Positions 50,754 through 59,517 of a stretch of DNA of 64,000 bases are shown piece by piece (position 1 is the stretch's first letter; the number at the start of each line of letters is the position of its first letter). Location of the stretch: positions 37,503 through 101,502 of the forward strand of contig OMYB01000008.1 in NCBI GenBank assembly GCA_900315155.1. The letters run 5' to 3'. The position numbers were made by a program, and so were the translations under genes. The stretch comes from an uncultured Selenomonadales bacterium. GTDB lineage: Bacteria; Bacillota; Negativicutes; Selenomonadales; Selenomonadaceae. The notes beneath the pieces were generated by a model. That model was not told the DNA's origin and made no database searches. It saw only the letters and a list, made by a program, of their open reading frames with translations.

Positions 50754-51797
50754 TTACTTGAACCGGATTTCCTTCAGCCACGTATCGAGGAACTGCTTCC
50801 TCTGTTCCGGCGTGAAATCCGGCCGCTGGCTGAAAAGCATGAGGTTTTTCCCGGCAAAAGCCTTATAAGCCATGATACCCGGATTCGTCGGCACGAAAAA
50901 CATCTCCTGCTGCTGCAGGGCAAGCTGTGCATCATCCGTAAGCAGCCAATCGGCAAAATTCTGCGCGAGCTGCACATTCTTCGCATCCTGCCCGGCCACG
51001 ATTCCCGTGCCCGTGACGATAGCCGCCGTGCCATCGGCAGGATAGACGATATGGAGCGGATAGCCGCCGTGCATGTAGCGCAGTGCCTCGCTTTCGACGG
51101 CGATAGCGATATCGACCTCACCCATGCCAGCCTGGCGTACCGGATTCGAGAGATAATGCGCATACTGCACGACCTTTGGATGGATATCCGCCCAAATGCG
51201 ATAGGCTGCCTGATCCCCGAACTGGGCAATCATGCTGCAGAACAGGTTTGATGCCGCATCCGCTGCCAGGAAATCCGTCACACCGATGCGTGCTTCCGGC
51301 ATACGGGAAATGGCATTCCAGTTGTCCGGCACTTCATGCAGCGTCTTCAGATAGTCCTGATTGAAGCAGAACACGACGGGATCGTACCAGACGCCCGTCC
51401 AGTACCCCTGTCCCTGCCGGAACTCCTCCGGCACCTGATCGCCCTCCTGCGAAAGGTATGGCACGAGGCAGCCGCTGGCAGATGCTTTCGCCAGCGTAGC
51501 CTCATCCGCCAGGATCATCGCCGCGCCATCTTTCTCCTTGTCCTTCACCTGGCTGCCGAGCTTTTCGAGCAGGTTTGTCTGGTCGAGGGGAACGAATCGG
51601 ATGCGTACGAGTTTCTGTTTTTCATAGGCTGCTCCGAGCACCGAGGCATTCTCCGCGGGGAGCGTCGTATAGACCGTAATCTCCTGCAGTGGCTGACGTT
51701 CTGCTGCCTTGTTCACGCGGGCTAGATACGAGGAACCAGCCAGCACAGCGAGGATGAGGATCAGCGCGATGAGGAGAAACGGCACATAGCGTTTCAT
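50754..51797 (-). CDS. Extracellular solute-binding protein, family 1 (iron-type)
   Basis: The 347-residue protein has an N-terminal hydrophobic signal anchor (about 5-25, no lipobox) and a two-lobed binding fold resembling ferric iron-binding proteins: ITVYTTLPAENASVLGAAYE, GVWYDPVVFCFNQDYL and TGTGIVAGQDAKNVQLAQNFADWLL. No permease or ATPase is adjacent, so it may work with a remote transporter or act as a sensor. The ligand is not predicted. Confidence 0.78.
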   Translation of the reverse strand: MKRYVPFLLIALILILAVLAGSSYLARVNKAAERQPLQEITVYTTLPAENASVLGAAYEKQKLVRIRFVPLDQTNLLEKLGSQVKDKEKDGAAMILADEATLAKASASGCLVPYLSQEGDQVPEEFRQGQGYWTGVWYDPVVFCFNQDYLKTLHEVPDNWNAISRMPEARIGVTDFLAADAASNLFCSMIAQFGDQAAYRIWADIHPKVVQYAHYLSNPVRQAGMGEVDIAIAVESEALRYMHGGYPLHIVYPADGTAAIVTGTGIVAGQDAKNVQLAQNFADWLLTDDAQLALQQQEMFFVPTNPGIMAYKAFAGKNLMLFSQRPDFTPEQRKQFLDTWLKEIRFK

Positions 51798-51859
51798 TCT
51801 CGTAATATTACCTCCAGTGTCAATAGCTCCATTATATCAGACTATCCGCGAAAAAGATA

Positions 51860-51904
51860 CGAAAAGAAGCTGCGTACCATCAAGATGGACACAGCTTCTT
51901 TTCG
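51860..51904 (-). terminator. Intrinsic terminator of cheV
   Basis: CGAAAAGAAGCTG (51860-51872) pairs with CAGCTTCTTTTCG (51892-51904) with further inner pairs; a U-rich arm follows. It lies between cheV and the binding-protein gene. Confidence 0.9.
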
Positions 51905-51922
51905 ATTCATGTAACAGCCGTT

Positions 51923-52918
51923 TTATTTGGCTTCTTCTGCTTTCTTGGCAGCCTGGCGGGCCTCGCTCTCCGCATTCTCCTTATCGTCGACAAGCGGCGT
52001 ACCGAATACGAGATGGTCGAGCAGGTTGATGAGCTTGTTGATTTCCGGTTTCGAAATCTGGCCGGATGCGCCGAGCGATTCGCCCTTGCGGCGCATCTCC
52101 TCACTGATGAGGGAGGAGAACAGGATGAACGGCACTTCATGCAGCTTCTCGTCTTCGCGGACGAGCTTCAGCAGGCGATGGCCATCCATCTTCGGCATCT
52201 CGACATCGGATACGATGATGCGGACCTGATCCTCGATGGGGCCTTCCTTCTGCGTAAGCTTCTGCAGATAGTCCCAGGCATCCTGGCCGTTGCCGAAGTC
52301 GCGGACGAAACGGTAGCCGGACTCATGCAGCGTCGTGACGAGGAGGTCGCGCAGCATCGGCGAGTCCTCGGCGACCACGATATGCACGTTGGCGCGTTTG
52401 GACTTGATATCCTCCGTCGCTTCCTCGAACGTCGTGAGTTTCGCATTAATCTCCGGATTGATCTCCGCGATGATCGTCTCGAAATCGAGGAGGAGCACAA
52501 TGCGATCCTCCATCTTGACAATACCGACGACGCGGGACTGGTCACCGACCTCCGGAGATGGCTCCATATCGCGCCACGAAATGCGGTGGATGCGGGATAC
52601 ATTGCCAACGAGGAAACCGATGTTGTAGTTGTTGATTTCCGTGACGATGATGTTCCGGAGCTCCTCATCCGTCTGGATATTCAGGCAGCGGGGCAGGTTC
52701 ACCAGCGGGATCGCCTTGCCGCGCAGCGTGAACAGGCCATCGACATACGGATGTGCCTGCGGCATGACCGTAACCGGTGCGCGCGTAATGACCTCGCGGA
52801 CCTTCGCCACGTTGATGCCATAGTTTACGTTGCCGATACTGAACTCCACGATCTCAAATTCGTTGGTGCCAGTCTCCAGCAGGATTCCTTTTTTATCTCC
52901 ACTCGTTTCTTCTGCCAT
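51923..52918 (-). CDS. cheV: Chemotaxis adaptor CheV (CheW domain plus receiver)
   Basis: The 331-residue protein has a CheW domain (about 20-165; YGINVAKVREVI, LFTLRGKAIPLVNLP) and a response-regulator receiver domain (about 180-300). The phospho-acceptor Asp is in IIVSDVEMPKMDGHRLL and the acidic pocket in VAEDSPMLRDLL. CheV couples receptors to CheA and is tuned by phosphorylation. ATG 52918 is eight bases after GGGGG. No other chemotaxis gene is nearby, but its presence predicts a motile organism. Confidence 0.93.
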   Translation of the reverse strand: MAEETSGDKKGILLETGTNEFEIVEFSIGNVNYGINVAKVREVITRAPVTVMPQAHPYVDGLFTLRGKAIPLVNLPRCLNIQTDEELRNIIVTEINNYNIGFLVGNVSRIHRISWRDMEPSPEVGDQSRVVGIVKMEDRIVLLLDFETIIAEINPEINAKLTTFEEATEDIKSKRANVHIVVAEDSPMLRDLLVTTLHESGYRFVRDFGNGQDAWDYLQKLTQKEGPIEDQVRIIVSDVEMPKMDGHRLLKLVREDEKLHEVPFILFSSLISEEMRRKGESLGASGQISKPEINKLINLLDHLVFGTPLVDDKENAESEARQAAKKAEEAK

Positions 52919-53038
52919 CAAATTCGCCCCCATATCAGGATAACAAATCCTTGTTTTTATTCGAAAAGATTTTTTCTGTCTATGTGTTGTATTCGCTTCA
53001 TCGGGCAGAAATCCTTCTATAGTTGCAAAAAACTTTTC

Positions 53039-53953
53039 TTATTCGCCCGAACTTTTCTCTGGAGAGGCATCCCATGCCTCCGTGAGCCACGTCCAGCCGT
53101 CGTGCTCGACGATGCGGCCTTCCTTGAGGAGATGGCCGAGCGCCCGCTTGAATGCGGCCTTCGAGATATGGAACTTGTCGCGGATGATCTCCGGCGAACT
53201 TTTATCGCTGTACGGCATGCGTCCCTTACGGCTTTCGAGCAGTTCCAGGATGACATCGGCATCGGAGACCAGCGCCTTTTCCTTGATTTCGCGCAGAGAG
53301 GCGTTGAGCCGCCCGTCCGGACGGATGTAGGTCACGCGTGCCGTGACGACCTCGCCGACGCGCGGGCGCGTCTCCATCTCCTTGTTCGCGATGAACACGA
53401 TGTAGCGCTCCTGTGAGAACAGGAAGGCACCCGCATCCGTATAGTTGTAAATGGCGCCCGTAACCGTGTCGCCGACCTTCACCCGGCCGATGGCCGACGC
53501 AGAGGCGCGGCGCATCTCGTCCTCGACCTCCATCGTCACGGCGAGGCGGCCGGATTTATCCGTGTAAAGCTTCGCCCAGACAACCTCTCCGACCTGCGGA
53601 CGCCCTCGCATGCCCGCATAGGGCATGAAGATGCCGCGCTCAGCACCGACGTCGACGAACGCACCATCCCGGCTCGTGTTGATGACTTTCAGGCGGGCGA
53701 TCTGCCCCTCCTTCATCTTCGGCACGTGCATCGAAGCCGTGAGGCGGCGTTTCGGATCGAGATAGAGAAACACCCTCACCTCATCGCCCACCTGTACGGG
53801 CGCCGTCTGCTGCTGCTTATGGAGCAGGATATCATCGGACGTATTGCCCGTCTCTGCATCGAGGAACGCGCCCATCTCGCCGAGGCGTGCGACGCGAAGC
53901 GTAGCGACGGTGCTCGGACCGTATTTCCTGCGCTTTTTCCCTTCCATCATCAT
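53039..53953 (-). CDS. cvfB: CvfB/YitL family S1-domain RNA-binding protein
   Basis: The 304-residue protein carries several S1-like domains (for example GQIARLKVINTSRDGAFVDV and GDTVTGAIYNYTDAGAFLFS) and a C-terminal winged helix (FHISKAAFKRALGHLLKEGR), the CvfB layout. Staphylococcal CvfB affects virulence gene expression. Three ATGs in a row (53953, 53950, 53947) follow GAGG; the first is well placed. The gene overlaps no other but starts 14 bases after rsfS. Confidence 0.9.
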   Translation of the reverse strand: MMMEGKKRRKYGPSTVATLRVARLGEMGAFLDAETGNTSDDILLHKQQQTAPVQVGDEVRVFLYLDPKRRLTASMHVPKMKEGQIARLKVINTSRDGAFVDVGAERGIFMPYAGMRGRPQVGEVVWAKLYTDKSGRLAVTMEVEDEMRRASASAIGRVKVGDTVTGAIYNYTDAGAFLFSQERYIVFIANKEMETRPRVGEVVTARVTYIRPDGRLNASLREIKEKALVSDADVILELLESRKGRMPYSDKSSPEIIRDKFHISKAAFKRALGHLLKEGRIVEHDGWTWLTEAWDASPEKSSGE

Positions 53954-53967
53954 GACGTCATGCCTCA

Positions 53968-54318
53968 TCAATCTTCATAGGGCTTGAGCGGTGCATCGCC
54001 CCAGAGCTGCTCGATCGCATAGTACTCGCGGGCATCCTGGCGCATGACATGCGCGACGACATCGCCGTAGTCGAGCAGGATCCACTCGCCGTTGCGATAG
54101 CCTTCCTTGTGGTTGAACGCCACGCCCTGGTCACCGAGCTCTTCCTCGATGCCATCGGCGATGGCGCGCACCTGTGTAGCCGTCTGCGCCGAGCACACGA
54201 CGAAATAATCCGTCGAAGCGGAGAGTTCCCGCATATCCATCGTGACGATATCGCTGGCCTTCTTGTTGCTGGCTGCCTTGCAGATAGCCAGGCTCATTTC
54301 CTTTGCATCCATGTTCAT
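53968..54318 (-). CDS. rsfS: Ribosomal silencing factor RsfS
   Basis: The 116-residue protein binds uL14 and blocks subunit joining under starvation. Family marks are SDIVTMDMRELSASTDYFVVCS, GYRNGEWILLDYGDVVAHVM and YYAIEQLWGDAP. It overlaps the LCP gene by four bases. The nadD-yqeK-LCP-rsfS order is conserved in Firmicutes. Confidence 0.96.
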   Translation of the reverse strand: MNMDAKEMSLAICKAASNKKASDIVTMDMRELSASTDYFVVCSAQTATQVRAIADGIEEELGDQGVAFNHKEGYRNGEWILLDYGDVVAHVMRQDAREYYAIEQLWGDAPLKPYED

Positions 54319-55370
54319 TCCTCCTGATTTTCTTGATCGGATTCTCCCCTGACATCGGGGAAAAATTGCTGCATCGTGCGCTGGATACCTGCCTCATCGG
54401 GCACCCAGATCGTATCATCCCGCTCCGATGGTGCACCGGGCAGAACGACCGTCTGCGGCCGGTCCGTACTCATGTGGCGGAACACATTCGCGAGATGGGC
54501 GGAATCAAAGATCTCCGCACTCGTCTCCACGTGGTTCCGGATAATCTCGGCCACCTGCGGCAGCTTCGGCACCGTGTCGAACTGCAGCAGGTGGTCGTAG
54601 AACGTGCGCAGGAACTTCTGCTGGCGCTCGACGCGGCCGAGGTCGCCGAGGTCGGTGCCGCGATAGCGCAGATAGCTGACGGCCTGTGCGCCATCGAGGT
54701 GCTGATAGCCCTGTTTCAGATGAATCGCCGTGCCGCCCTCGGGATCGTCGTAGTCCATATCGACCTCCACGTAAAGGTTGACACCGCCGAGCACATCGAG
54801 GATATCGGCGAACGTCTTCATGTTGACGGCCACATACTGATGCACGGATGTGCCCGTCAGCGCATTGACCGCACGGACCATGCCCGGTGCACCGCCGCTC
54901 GCATAGACGGCACCGATGCGGTCATGCGTACCCTGGCCCGGGACCTCGACCCACGTATCCCGCGGAATCGTGAGGAAATTGACCTGGCCCGTGTTGTTGT
55001 TGTAACTCAGCATCACGATGGTGTCCGCGCGCTGCCCGGCCTGCCCGGAAGCATCGACACCATCGTCCAGTCCCATGATGAGGATGTTCGTGTAGCTGTC
55101 GTACGCCGGATTCACGGCGCCGCGCCAGGCGTACTGCCGATCGGTGTAGGCCGCATACTCCGTCTCGTATTCGTGGTAGACACGCGCCCCCCAGGTCACG
55201 ACAGCGATGCCCGCCATGACGATTGCCGTGCCGATGAGTCCCAGCACGATCAAGACAAAGAACGCCTTCAGCCTGGCGCGGCGCTTTTTCCGCGCCAGTA
55301 TCTTTTTCTTGCGGAGGATATGCGCGCGGGTGATGCTGATATCCTCATAGACATCCCGTCGTTCATCCAT
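54315..55370 (-). CDS. LytR-CpsA-Psr (LCP) family protein
   Basis: The 351-residue protein has a basic cytoplasmic N-terminus, one membrane helix (about 36-60) and an extracytoplasmic LCP domain (NILIMGLDDG, QRADTIVMLSYN, IPRDTWVEVPG, GAVYASGGAPGMVRAV, LRYRGTDLGDLGRVERQQKF). LCP enzymes attach polymers to peptidoglycan. The Asp and Arg residues that handle lipid pyrophosphate are present. It sits between yqeK and rsfS. Confidence 0.93.
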   Translation of the reverse strand: MDERRDVYEDISITRAHILRKKKILARKKRRARLKAFFVLIVLGLIGTAIVMAGIAVVTWGARVYHEYETEYAAYTDRQYAWRGAVNPAYDSYTNILIMGLDDGVDASGQAGQRADTIVMLSYNNNTGQVNFLTIPRDTWVEVPGQGTHDRIGAVYASGGAPGMVRAVNALTGTSVHQYVAVNMKTFADILDVLGGVNLYVEVDMDYDDPEGGTAIHLKQGYQHLDGAQAVSYLRYRGTDLGDLGRVERQQKFLRTFYDHLLQFDTVPKLPQVAEIIRNHVETSAEIFDSAHLANVFRHMSTDRPQTVVLPGAPSERDDTIWVPDEAGIQRTMQQFFPDVRGESDQENQEE

Positions 55371-55376
55371 AACGCT

Positions 55377-55994
55377 TCACCCCTGCGTCTTCTTATTCTT
55401 GTCCTTTTTCGCCTGCACCATCTTATGGAGCAGGATCTCATTGCGTGCCAGCACGGTATCCGGATGGATCATATGCCCCTTCTGCGCGACGAAGGAGATG
55501 GACTGGCTGAGCCCCTCGAGGACCATGTCGTCGAGCGATGCCTCGCGCGCGAGGCGGCGGAGTTCCTCCACCTCCGGGTAATCGCGGTGCGGTTCGATCA
55601 TATCGGCAAACCAGATGATCTTATCGAGCTTGGTCATGCCCGGGGCGCCGACTGTGTGACGCCAGATGGCCTGCTCGATCGCCTCGTCCGAGACACCGTA
55701 GAGCTCCGTCACGCGGTACGCGCCGATATAGGCATGCAGCAGGATCGGCATGGCCTGCTCTATGGCGCCGAAGGCGATGCCGCGGCGCACGGCTTCATGA
55801 TACAGGAGCTCGTTCTTGTACTCCCTGGCACAGTCGTGCAGCAATCCTGCCACGCGCGCCTTTTCCTCATCGACGCCGAAACGCTTCGCGAGCTGGACTG
55901 CCGTTTCCATAACGCCCAAAGAATGCTCATAACGGCTTGGTTTGAGTCGCTTTTTCAGTTCCTTCTGCATGGCTTCGATGCTCATCAATATCAT
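55377..55994 (-). CDS. yqeK: Ap4A hydrolase YqeK (HD domain)
   Basis: The 205-residue HD-domain enzyme hydrolyses diadenosine tetraphosphate. Metal-site motifs include HSLGVMETAVQLA, GLLHDCAREY and AIWRHTVGAPGMT followed by ADMIEPHRDYP. ATG 55994 overlaps the nadD stop by four bases and lies eight bases after GAAGGA. Confidence 0.94.
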   Translation of the reverse strand: MILMSIEAMQKELKKRLKPSRYEHSLGVMETAVQLAKRFGVDEEKARVAGLLHDCAREYKNELLYHEAVRRGIAFGAIEQAMPILLHAYIGAYRVTELYGVSDEAIEQAIWRHTVGAPGMTKLDKIIWFADMIEPHRDYPEVEELRRLAREASLDDMVLEGLSQSISFVAQKGHMIHPDTVLARNEILLHKMVQAKKDKNKKTQG

Positions 55995-56596
55995 CGATAT
56001 AGTCCTTCTTTCTCGATATACTCCCGCACGACCTGCGGGACAAGGTAGCGGATAGACCGGCCCTCGCGCACGCGGCTGCGGATATCCGTCGATGAAATCT
56101 CGATATGCGGCGTCAGGGCGCGGTGGATATGCGCACGGCCGCGCTCGCCGAACCGTGCATAGAGCCCCTCCGCATCAAAGGAGGTTCCCTGCCGCGTCGC
56201 CGCGATGAAGTGGCACATCGTGATGAGTGTATCCACCTCGTGCCAGGTTGTCAGCTCATTGATGGCATCTGCGCCGATGATGAAATAGAACGTTGTGTCC
56301 TCCGGGTACTGCTTCTGCAGCGCGCGGATCGTATCGATTGTGTAGGACGGTCCCTGCCGCCGCAGCTCGATATCCGACACGCGGAAATGCGGGTTGGATG
56401 CTGTGGCGAGCTCGGTCATGCGCAGCCGATGCTCCGCCGGCGTGACCTCGCGGTCGAGCTTGTGCGGCGGGACAGCGGCGGGGATAAAAACCATCGTCCC
56501 GATATCCATGGCCTCACGCACGGCCTCGGCCGTGATGAGATGCCCGTGATGGATAGGGTCGAACGTGCCGCCCATGATGGCAATGCGCTTTTCCAT
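55991..56596 (-). CDS. nadD: Nicotinate-nucleotide adenylyltransferase
   Basis: The 201-residue enzyme forms nicotinate adenine dinucleotide in NAD synthesis. It has GGTFDPIHHGHLI (HxGH motif) and ISSTDIRSRVREG. ATG 56596 is nine bases after GGGAG; a GTG two codons earlier is too close. Its product is also the substrate of LarB encoded at 42883. Confidence 0.96.
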   Translation of the reverse strand: MEKRIAIMGGTFDPIHHGHLITAEAVREAMDIGTMVFIPAAVPPHKLDREVTPAEHRLRMTELATASNPHFRVSDIELRRQGPSYTIDTIRALQKQYPEDTTFYFIIGADAINELTTWHEVDTLITMCHFIAATRQGTSFDAEGLYARFGERGRAHIHRALTPHIEISSTDIRSRVREGRSIRYLVPQVVREYIEKEGLYR

Positions 56597-56598
56597 GC

Positions 56599-56778
56599 TC
56601 ACAAACTCCCATCCACTTTAGCCAGAATGAGCAGCGCGAATCCCACCATCGCTGCGATGGAGACCACGACGAGCACAACCGCTCCGGCATAATCGAAGAT
56701 ATCGTGATGCCCTTTCGGCGTCTTCTCGTATTCCTCGATCGTGTGACTGTAGCCACGCATCTTTTCCATGAAACTCAT
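56599..56778 (-). CDS. Small single-pass membrane protein in the proA-nadD interval
   Basis: This 59-residue frame begins MSFMEKMRGYSHTIEEYEKT and contains one strong membrane helix (about 31-53, AGAVVLVVVSIAAMVGFALL). Its ATG overlaps the proA stop (ATGA), and its TGA lies two bases before nadD, so the three genes are translationally coupled. I recognise no family. The tight packing and membrane helix make it a real gene rather than spacer. Confidence 0.7.
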   Translation of the reverse strand: MSFMEKMRGYSHTIEEYEKTPKGHHDIFDYAGAVVLVVVSIAAMVGFALLILAKVDGSL

Positions 56779-58031
56779 GCGCGCACCTGACCTTCTCCGT
56801 AGATGAGGTACTTCATGCTCGTGAGCGCCTCGAGACCCATGGGGCCGCGCGCATGGAGTTTCTGCGTGCTGATGCCGATTTCTGCGCCGAAACCGAACTC
56901 GAAGCCGTCGGTAAAGCGCGTCGATGCGTTGACGTAAACAGCCGCAGCATCCACTTCGCGCTGAAAGCGGTGCGCGTTGACGAGATTTTTCGTGACGATG
57001 GTCTCGGAATGGCCCGTGTTGTACTTGTTGATATGTGCCACTGCCTCATCCATGCTATCGACAATCTTGACGGAAAGGATGAGGTCGCCGTACTCCGTCG
57101 ACCAGTCCTCTTCCGTTGCCGGTTTCATGTCCGGGCAGATGGCGAGGCACCGCTCGCAGCCGCGCAGCTCGACCTTCTTCTCCTGCATGGCCTTTGCGAC
57201 CTTCGGCAGGAACTCCTCCGCGATATCCGCATGGATGAGCAGCGTCTCCATGGCATTGCAGACGGACGGATGCGAGGTCTTCGCGTTGATGGCGATATTT
57301 ACCGCCATATCCTGGTCCGCCGTCGCATCGACAAACGTATGGCAGACGCCCGTGCCCGTCTGGATGACCGGCACAGAGCTGTTCTCGACGACATGGCGGA
57401 TGAGCCCGGCACCGCCGCGTGGGATAACGAGGTCGATAAGCCCCGTGAGGTGAAGCATCACATCCACGGCCTCGCGGTCCGGTGTTTCGACGAACTGGAT
57501 GGCACCCTCGGGCACGCCGGCCTTCGCGGCGGCTTTCTGCAGCAGCCCGCTGACGGCGAGATTCGAGCGCAGCGCCTCTTTTCCGCCGCGCAGGATGACC
57601 GCGTTGCCTGCCTTCAGGCAGAGGCCGGCGGCATCCGCCGTGACGTTCGGGCGCGCTTCATAAATGATGCCGATGACGCCGATCGGCACACGTACACGGC
57701 GGATTTCGAGGCCATTCGGGCGGACCGTCGAGTAGTCGCCCTGTGCGACAGGGTCCGGCAAGTCTGCCGTCTGGCGCAGGCCCTCCGCCATGCTGCGGAT
57801 GCGGTCCTCATTGAGCATGAGGCGGTCGAGATAGGAGCGTTTGAGCCCCGCCTGACGCGCCTGCTCGAGATCCTCCTCGTTGGCGTGGAGGATGAGCTCG
57901 CTGCGTTTTTCGAGAGCGTCCGCCATGTACAGGAGCGCCTTGTTCTTGACGCCTGTCGGCAGGACAGCCAGCGGATAGGATGCCGCCTTCGCAGCTTCTG
58001 CCTTGCTTTGCATGAGTTCGTGGATATCCAT
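56775..58031 (-). CDS. proA: Glutamate-5-semialdehyde dehydrogenase
   Basis: The 418-residue NADPH-dependent enzyme reduces glutamyl phosphate in proline synthesis. The catalytic Cys is in GTGVCHTFVD; GIIYEARPNVTADAAGLCLKAG and the ending ALTSMKYLIYGEGQVR are typical. ATG 58031 is seven bases after GGAGG; an ATG two codons earlier overlaps it. It follows proB. Confidence 0.97.
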   Translation of the reverse strand: MDIHELMQSKAEAAKAASYPLAVLPTGVKNKALLYMADALEKRSELILHANEEDLEQARQAGLKRSYLDRLMLNEDRIRSMAEGLRQTADLPDPVAQGDYSTVRPNGLEIRRVRVPIGVIGIIYEARPNVTADAAGLCLKAGNAVILRGGKEALRSNLAVSGLLQKAAAKAGVPEGAIQFVETPDREAVDVMLHLTGLIDLVIPRGGAGLIRHVVENSSVPVIQTGTGVCHTFVDATADQDMAVNIAINAKTSHPSVCNAMETLLIHADIAEEFLPKVAKAMQEKKVELRGCERCLAICPDMKPATEEDWSTEYGDLILSVKIVDSMDEAVAHINKYNTGHSETIVTKNLVNAHRFQREVDAAAVYVNASTRFTDGFEFGFGAEIGISTQKLHARGPMGLEALTSMKYLIYGEGQVRA

Positions 58032-58056
58032 ATGCATTCCTCCAGCCTATACCATG

Positions 58057-59196
58057 TCAAACCATCAGAACCATATTATCGCGATGGATGACTTCCTCTT
58101 TGACTTCACCCTGGGGCCTATCTCCGAGGAGCCTTGCAAAATCCTCCGTCTGATGCCCCATGATCTTCGTCAGGGTCTCTTTATCATAATTCACGATGCC
58201 CCTGGCAATTTCCTGCCGCTGCGCAGAAAGAACCCGCACCGTATTGCCGGCGGAAAAATCCCCCTCACAGGCCGTGATGCCAGCAGCGAGCAGGCTGGAA
58301 CCGCGCTCGCGCATGGCCCGCTCACAGCCCTCGTCAACGCAGATATCGCCGCGCAAATCCTTACCAAAGGCCAACCAGCTCTTGCGCACCTTGAGATGCG
58401 CTTCCTTGGCCGCAAAGACCGTACCGACCAGCTCGCCCGTGAGCAGCTCACGCAGCACATGAGCCCGGGAGCCCTTGGCAATGGCCATGGTCACGCCAGC
58501 GCTCGTGGCAATTTTCGCGGCCTCGATTTTCGTGTACATGCCACCCGTGCCGATGCTCGAGCCAGCGCCGCCCGCGAGTTGCTCCACCGCAGGCGTGATA
58601 TCGCTGACCTCGTGGATGAGCTCGGCCTCAGGATGCGTAGCCGGGTTCGCCGTGTACAAACCCTCGATATCCGAAAGGATAATGAGCGCATCCGCATCGA
58701 CGAGCGTAGCCACGATGGCAGCCAGGTTATCGTTGTCACCGATTTTGATCTCATCCACGGACACGGCGTCGTTCTCGTTGACCACGGGGATAATCCCCAT
58801 GGCAAGCATCGCCTGCAACGCCTCGCGCGAATGGTGGTACTGATTGTGGCGTACGGCATTTTCCTTCGTGAGCAACACCTGCCCAACGGTCTGCCCATAC
58901 TCGGCAAAGATTTTCTCATAGGTGTGCATCAGCACGCCCTGGCCGATGGCTGCGAGCACCTGCCGCACGGGTATGTCCTCCGGTTTCTGCCGCAGGCCAA
59001 GCTGGGCCATACCCGCTGCCTGCGCACCCGAGGACACGAAGACGACCTCCTTGCCCGCATTCGCGATGTCCACGATTTCCCGCACGAGCTGCTCGATACG
59101 ATACAGGTTCAGCTTGCCCGTTCGGTGCGCGAGCGTGCTCGTCCCGACCTTCACGACGATGCGCCGCGCCTCCTGCAGCCTCTCTCTCCCATTCAT
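58057..59196 (-). CDS. proB: Glutamate 5-kinase
   Basis: The 379-residue enzyme phosphorylates glutamate, the first and feedback-inhibited step of proline synthesis. The amino-acid kinase domain begins RRIVVKVGTSTL and includes GTGGMYTKIEAAKIATSAGV; a PUA domain fills the last 100 residues. It is 12 bases after yhbY. Confidence 0.97.
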   Translation of the reverse strand: MNGRERLQEARRIVVKVGTSTLAHRTGKLNLYRIEQLVREIVDIANAGKEVVFVSSGAQAAGMAQLGLRQKPEDIPVRQVLAAIGQGVLMHTYEKIFAEYGQTVGQVLLTKENAVRHNQYHHSREALQAMLAMGIIPVVNENDAVSVDEIKIGDNDNLAAIVATLVDADALIILSDIEGLYTANPATHPEAELIHEVSDITPAVEQLAGGAGSSIGTGGMYTKIEAAKIATSAGVTMAIAKGSRAHVLRELLTGELVGTVFAAKEAHLKVRKSWLAFGKDLRGDICVDEGCERAMRERGSSLLAAGITACEGDFSAGNTVRVLSAQRQEIARGIVNYDKETLTKIMGHQTEDFARLLGDRPQGEVKEEVIHRDNMVLMV

Positions 59197-59208
59197 GCGA
59201 TCACATCC

Positions 59209-59514
59209 TTATTTCGGCAGCTCGATCTTCGGTTTCTTGAAGTTCCGCTTGAACAGCAACCCGTTGCGCCCGATGACCTGCACGAGATTCGCATCCGCGC
59301 GCTCGGCGAGCATCGTGATGACCTCCTCCGGGTCCTCGAGGCAGTTCTGCAGCACGCGCACCTTGATGAGCTCGCGCTTCTCGATGGCCTCGCGCGCCGC
59401 CGTCACGACGTTCGGCGTCAGCCCGTCCTTACCCATCTGCACGACGGGTTCCAGCTTCACGCCCATGCTGCGCAAAAAGCGCTTCTGCTTCCCCGTCAAC
59501 GAATTTCTCAGCAT
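59209..59514 (-). CDS. yhbY: Ribosome assembly RNA-binding protein YhbY
   Basis: The 101-residue CRM-domain protein starts MLRNSLTGKQKRFLRSMG and carries the RNA-binding GxxG loop as GRNG near the end. It is associated with the large subunit precursor in other bacteria. It follows obg by three bases. Confidence 0.94.
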   Translation of the reverse strand: MLRNSLTGKQKRFLRSMGVKLEPVVQMGKDGLTPNVVTAAREAIEKRELIKVRVLQNCLEDPEEVITMLAERADANLVQVIGRNGLLFKRNFKKPKIELPK

Positions 59515-59517
59515 AAT

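Noticed and set aside
52919..53038. Sigma-28 (flagellar) promoter for cheV
   Set aside because: GCCCGATG resembles the -10, but no TAAA is found at the right distance, so the match is too weak.
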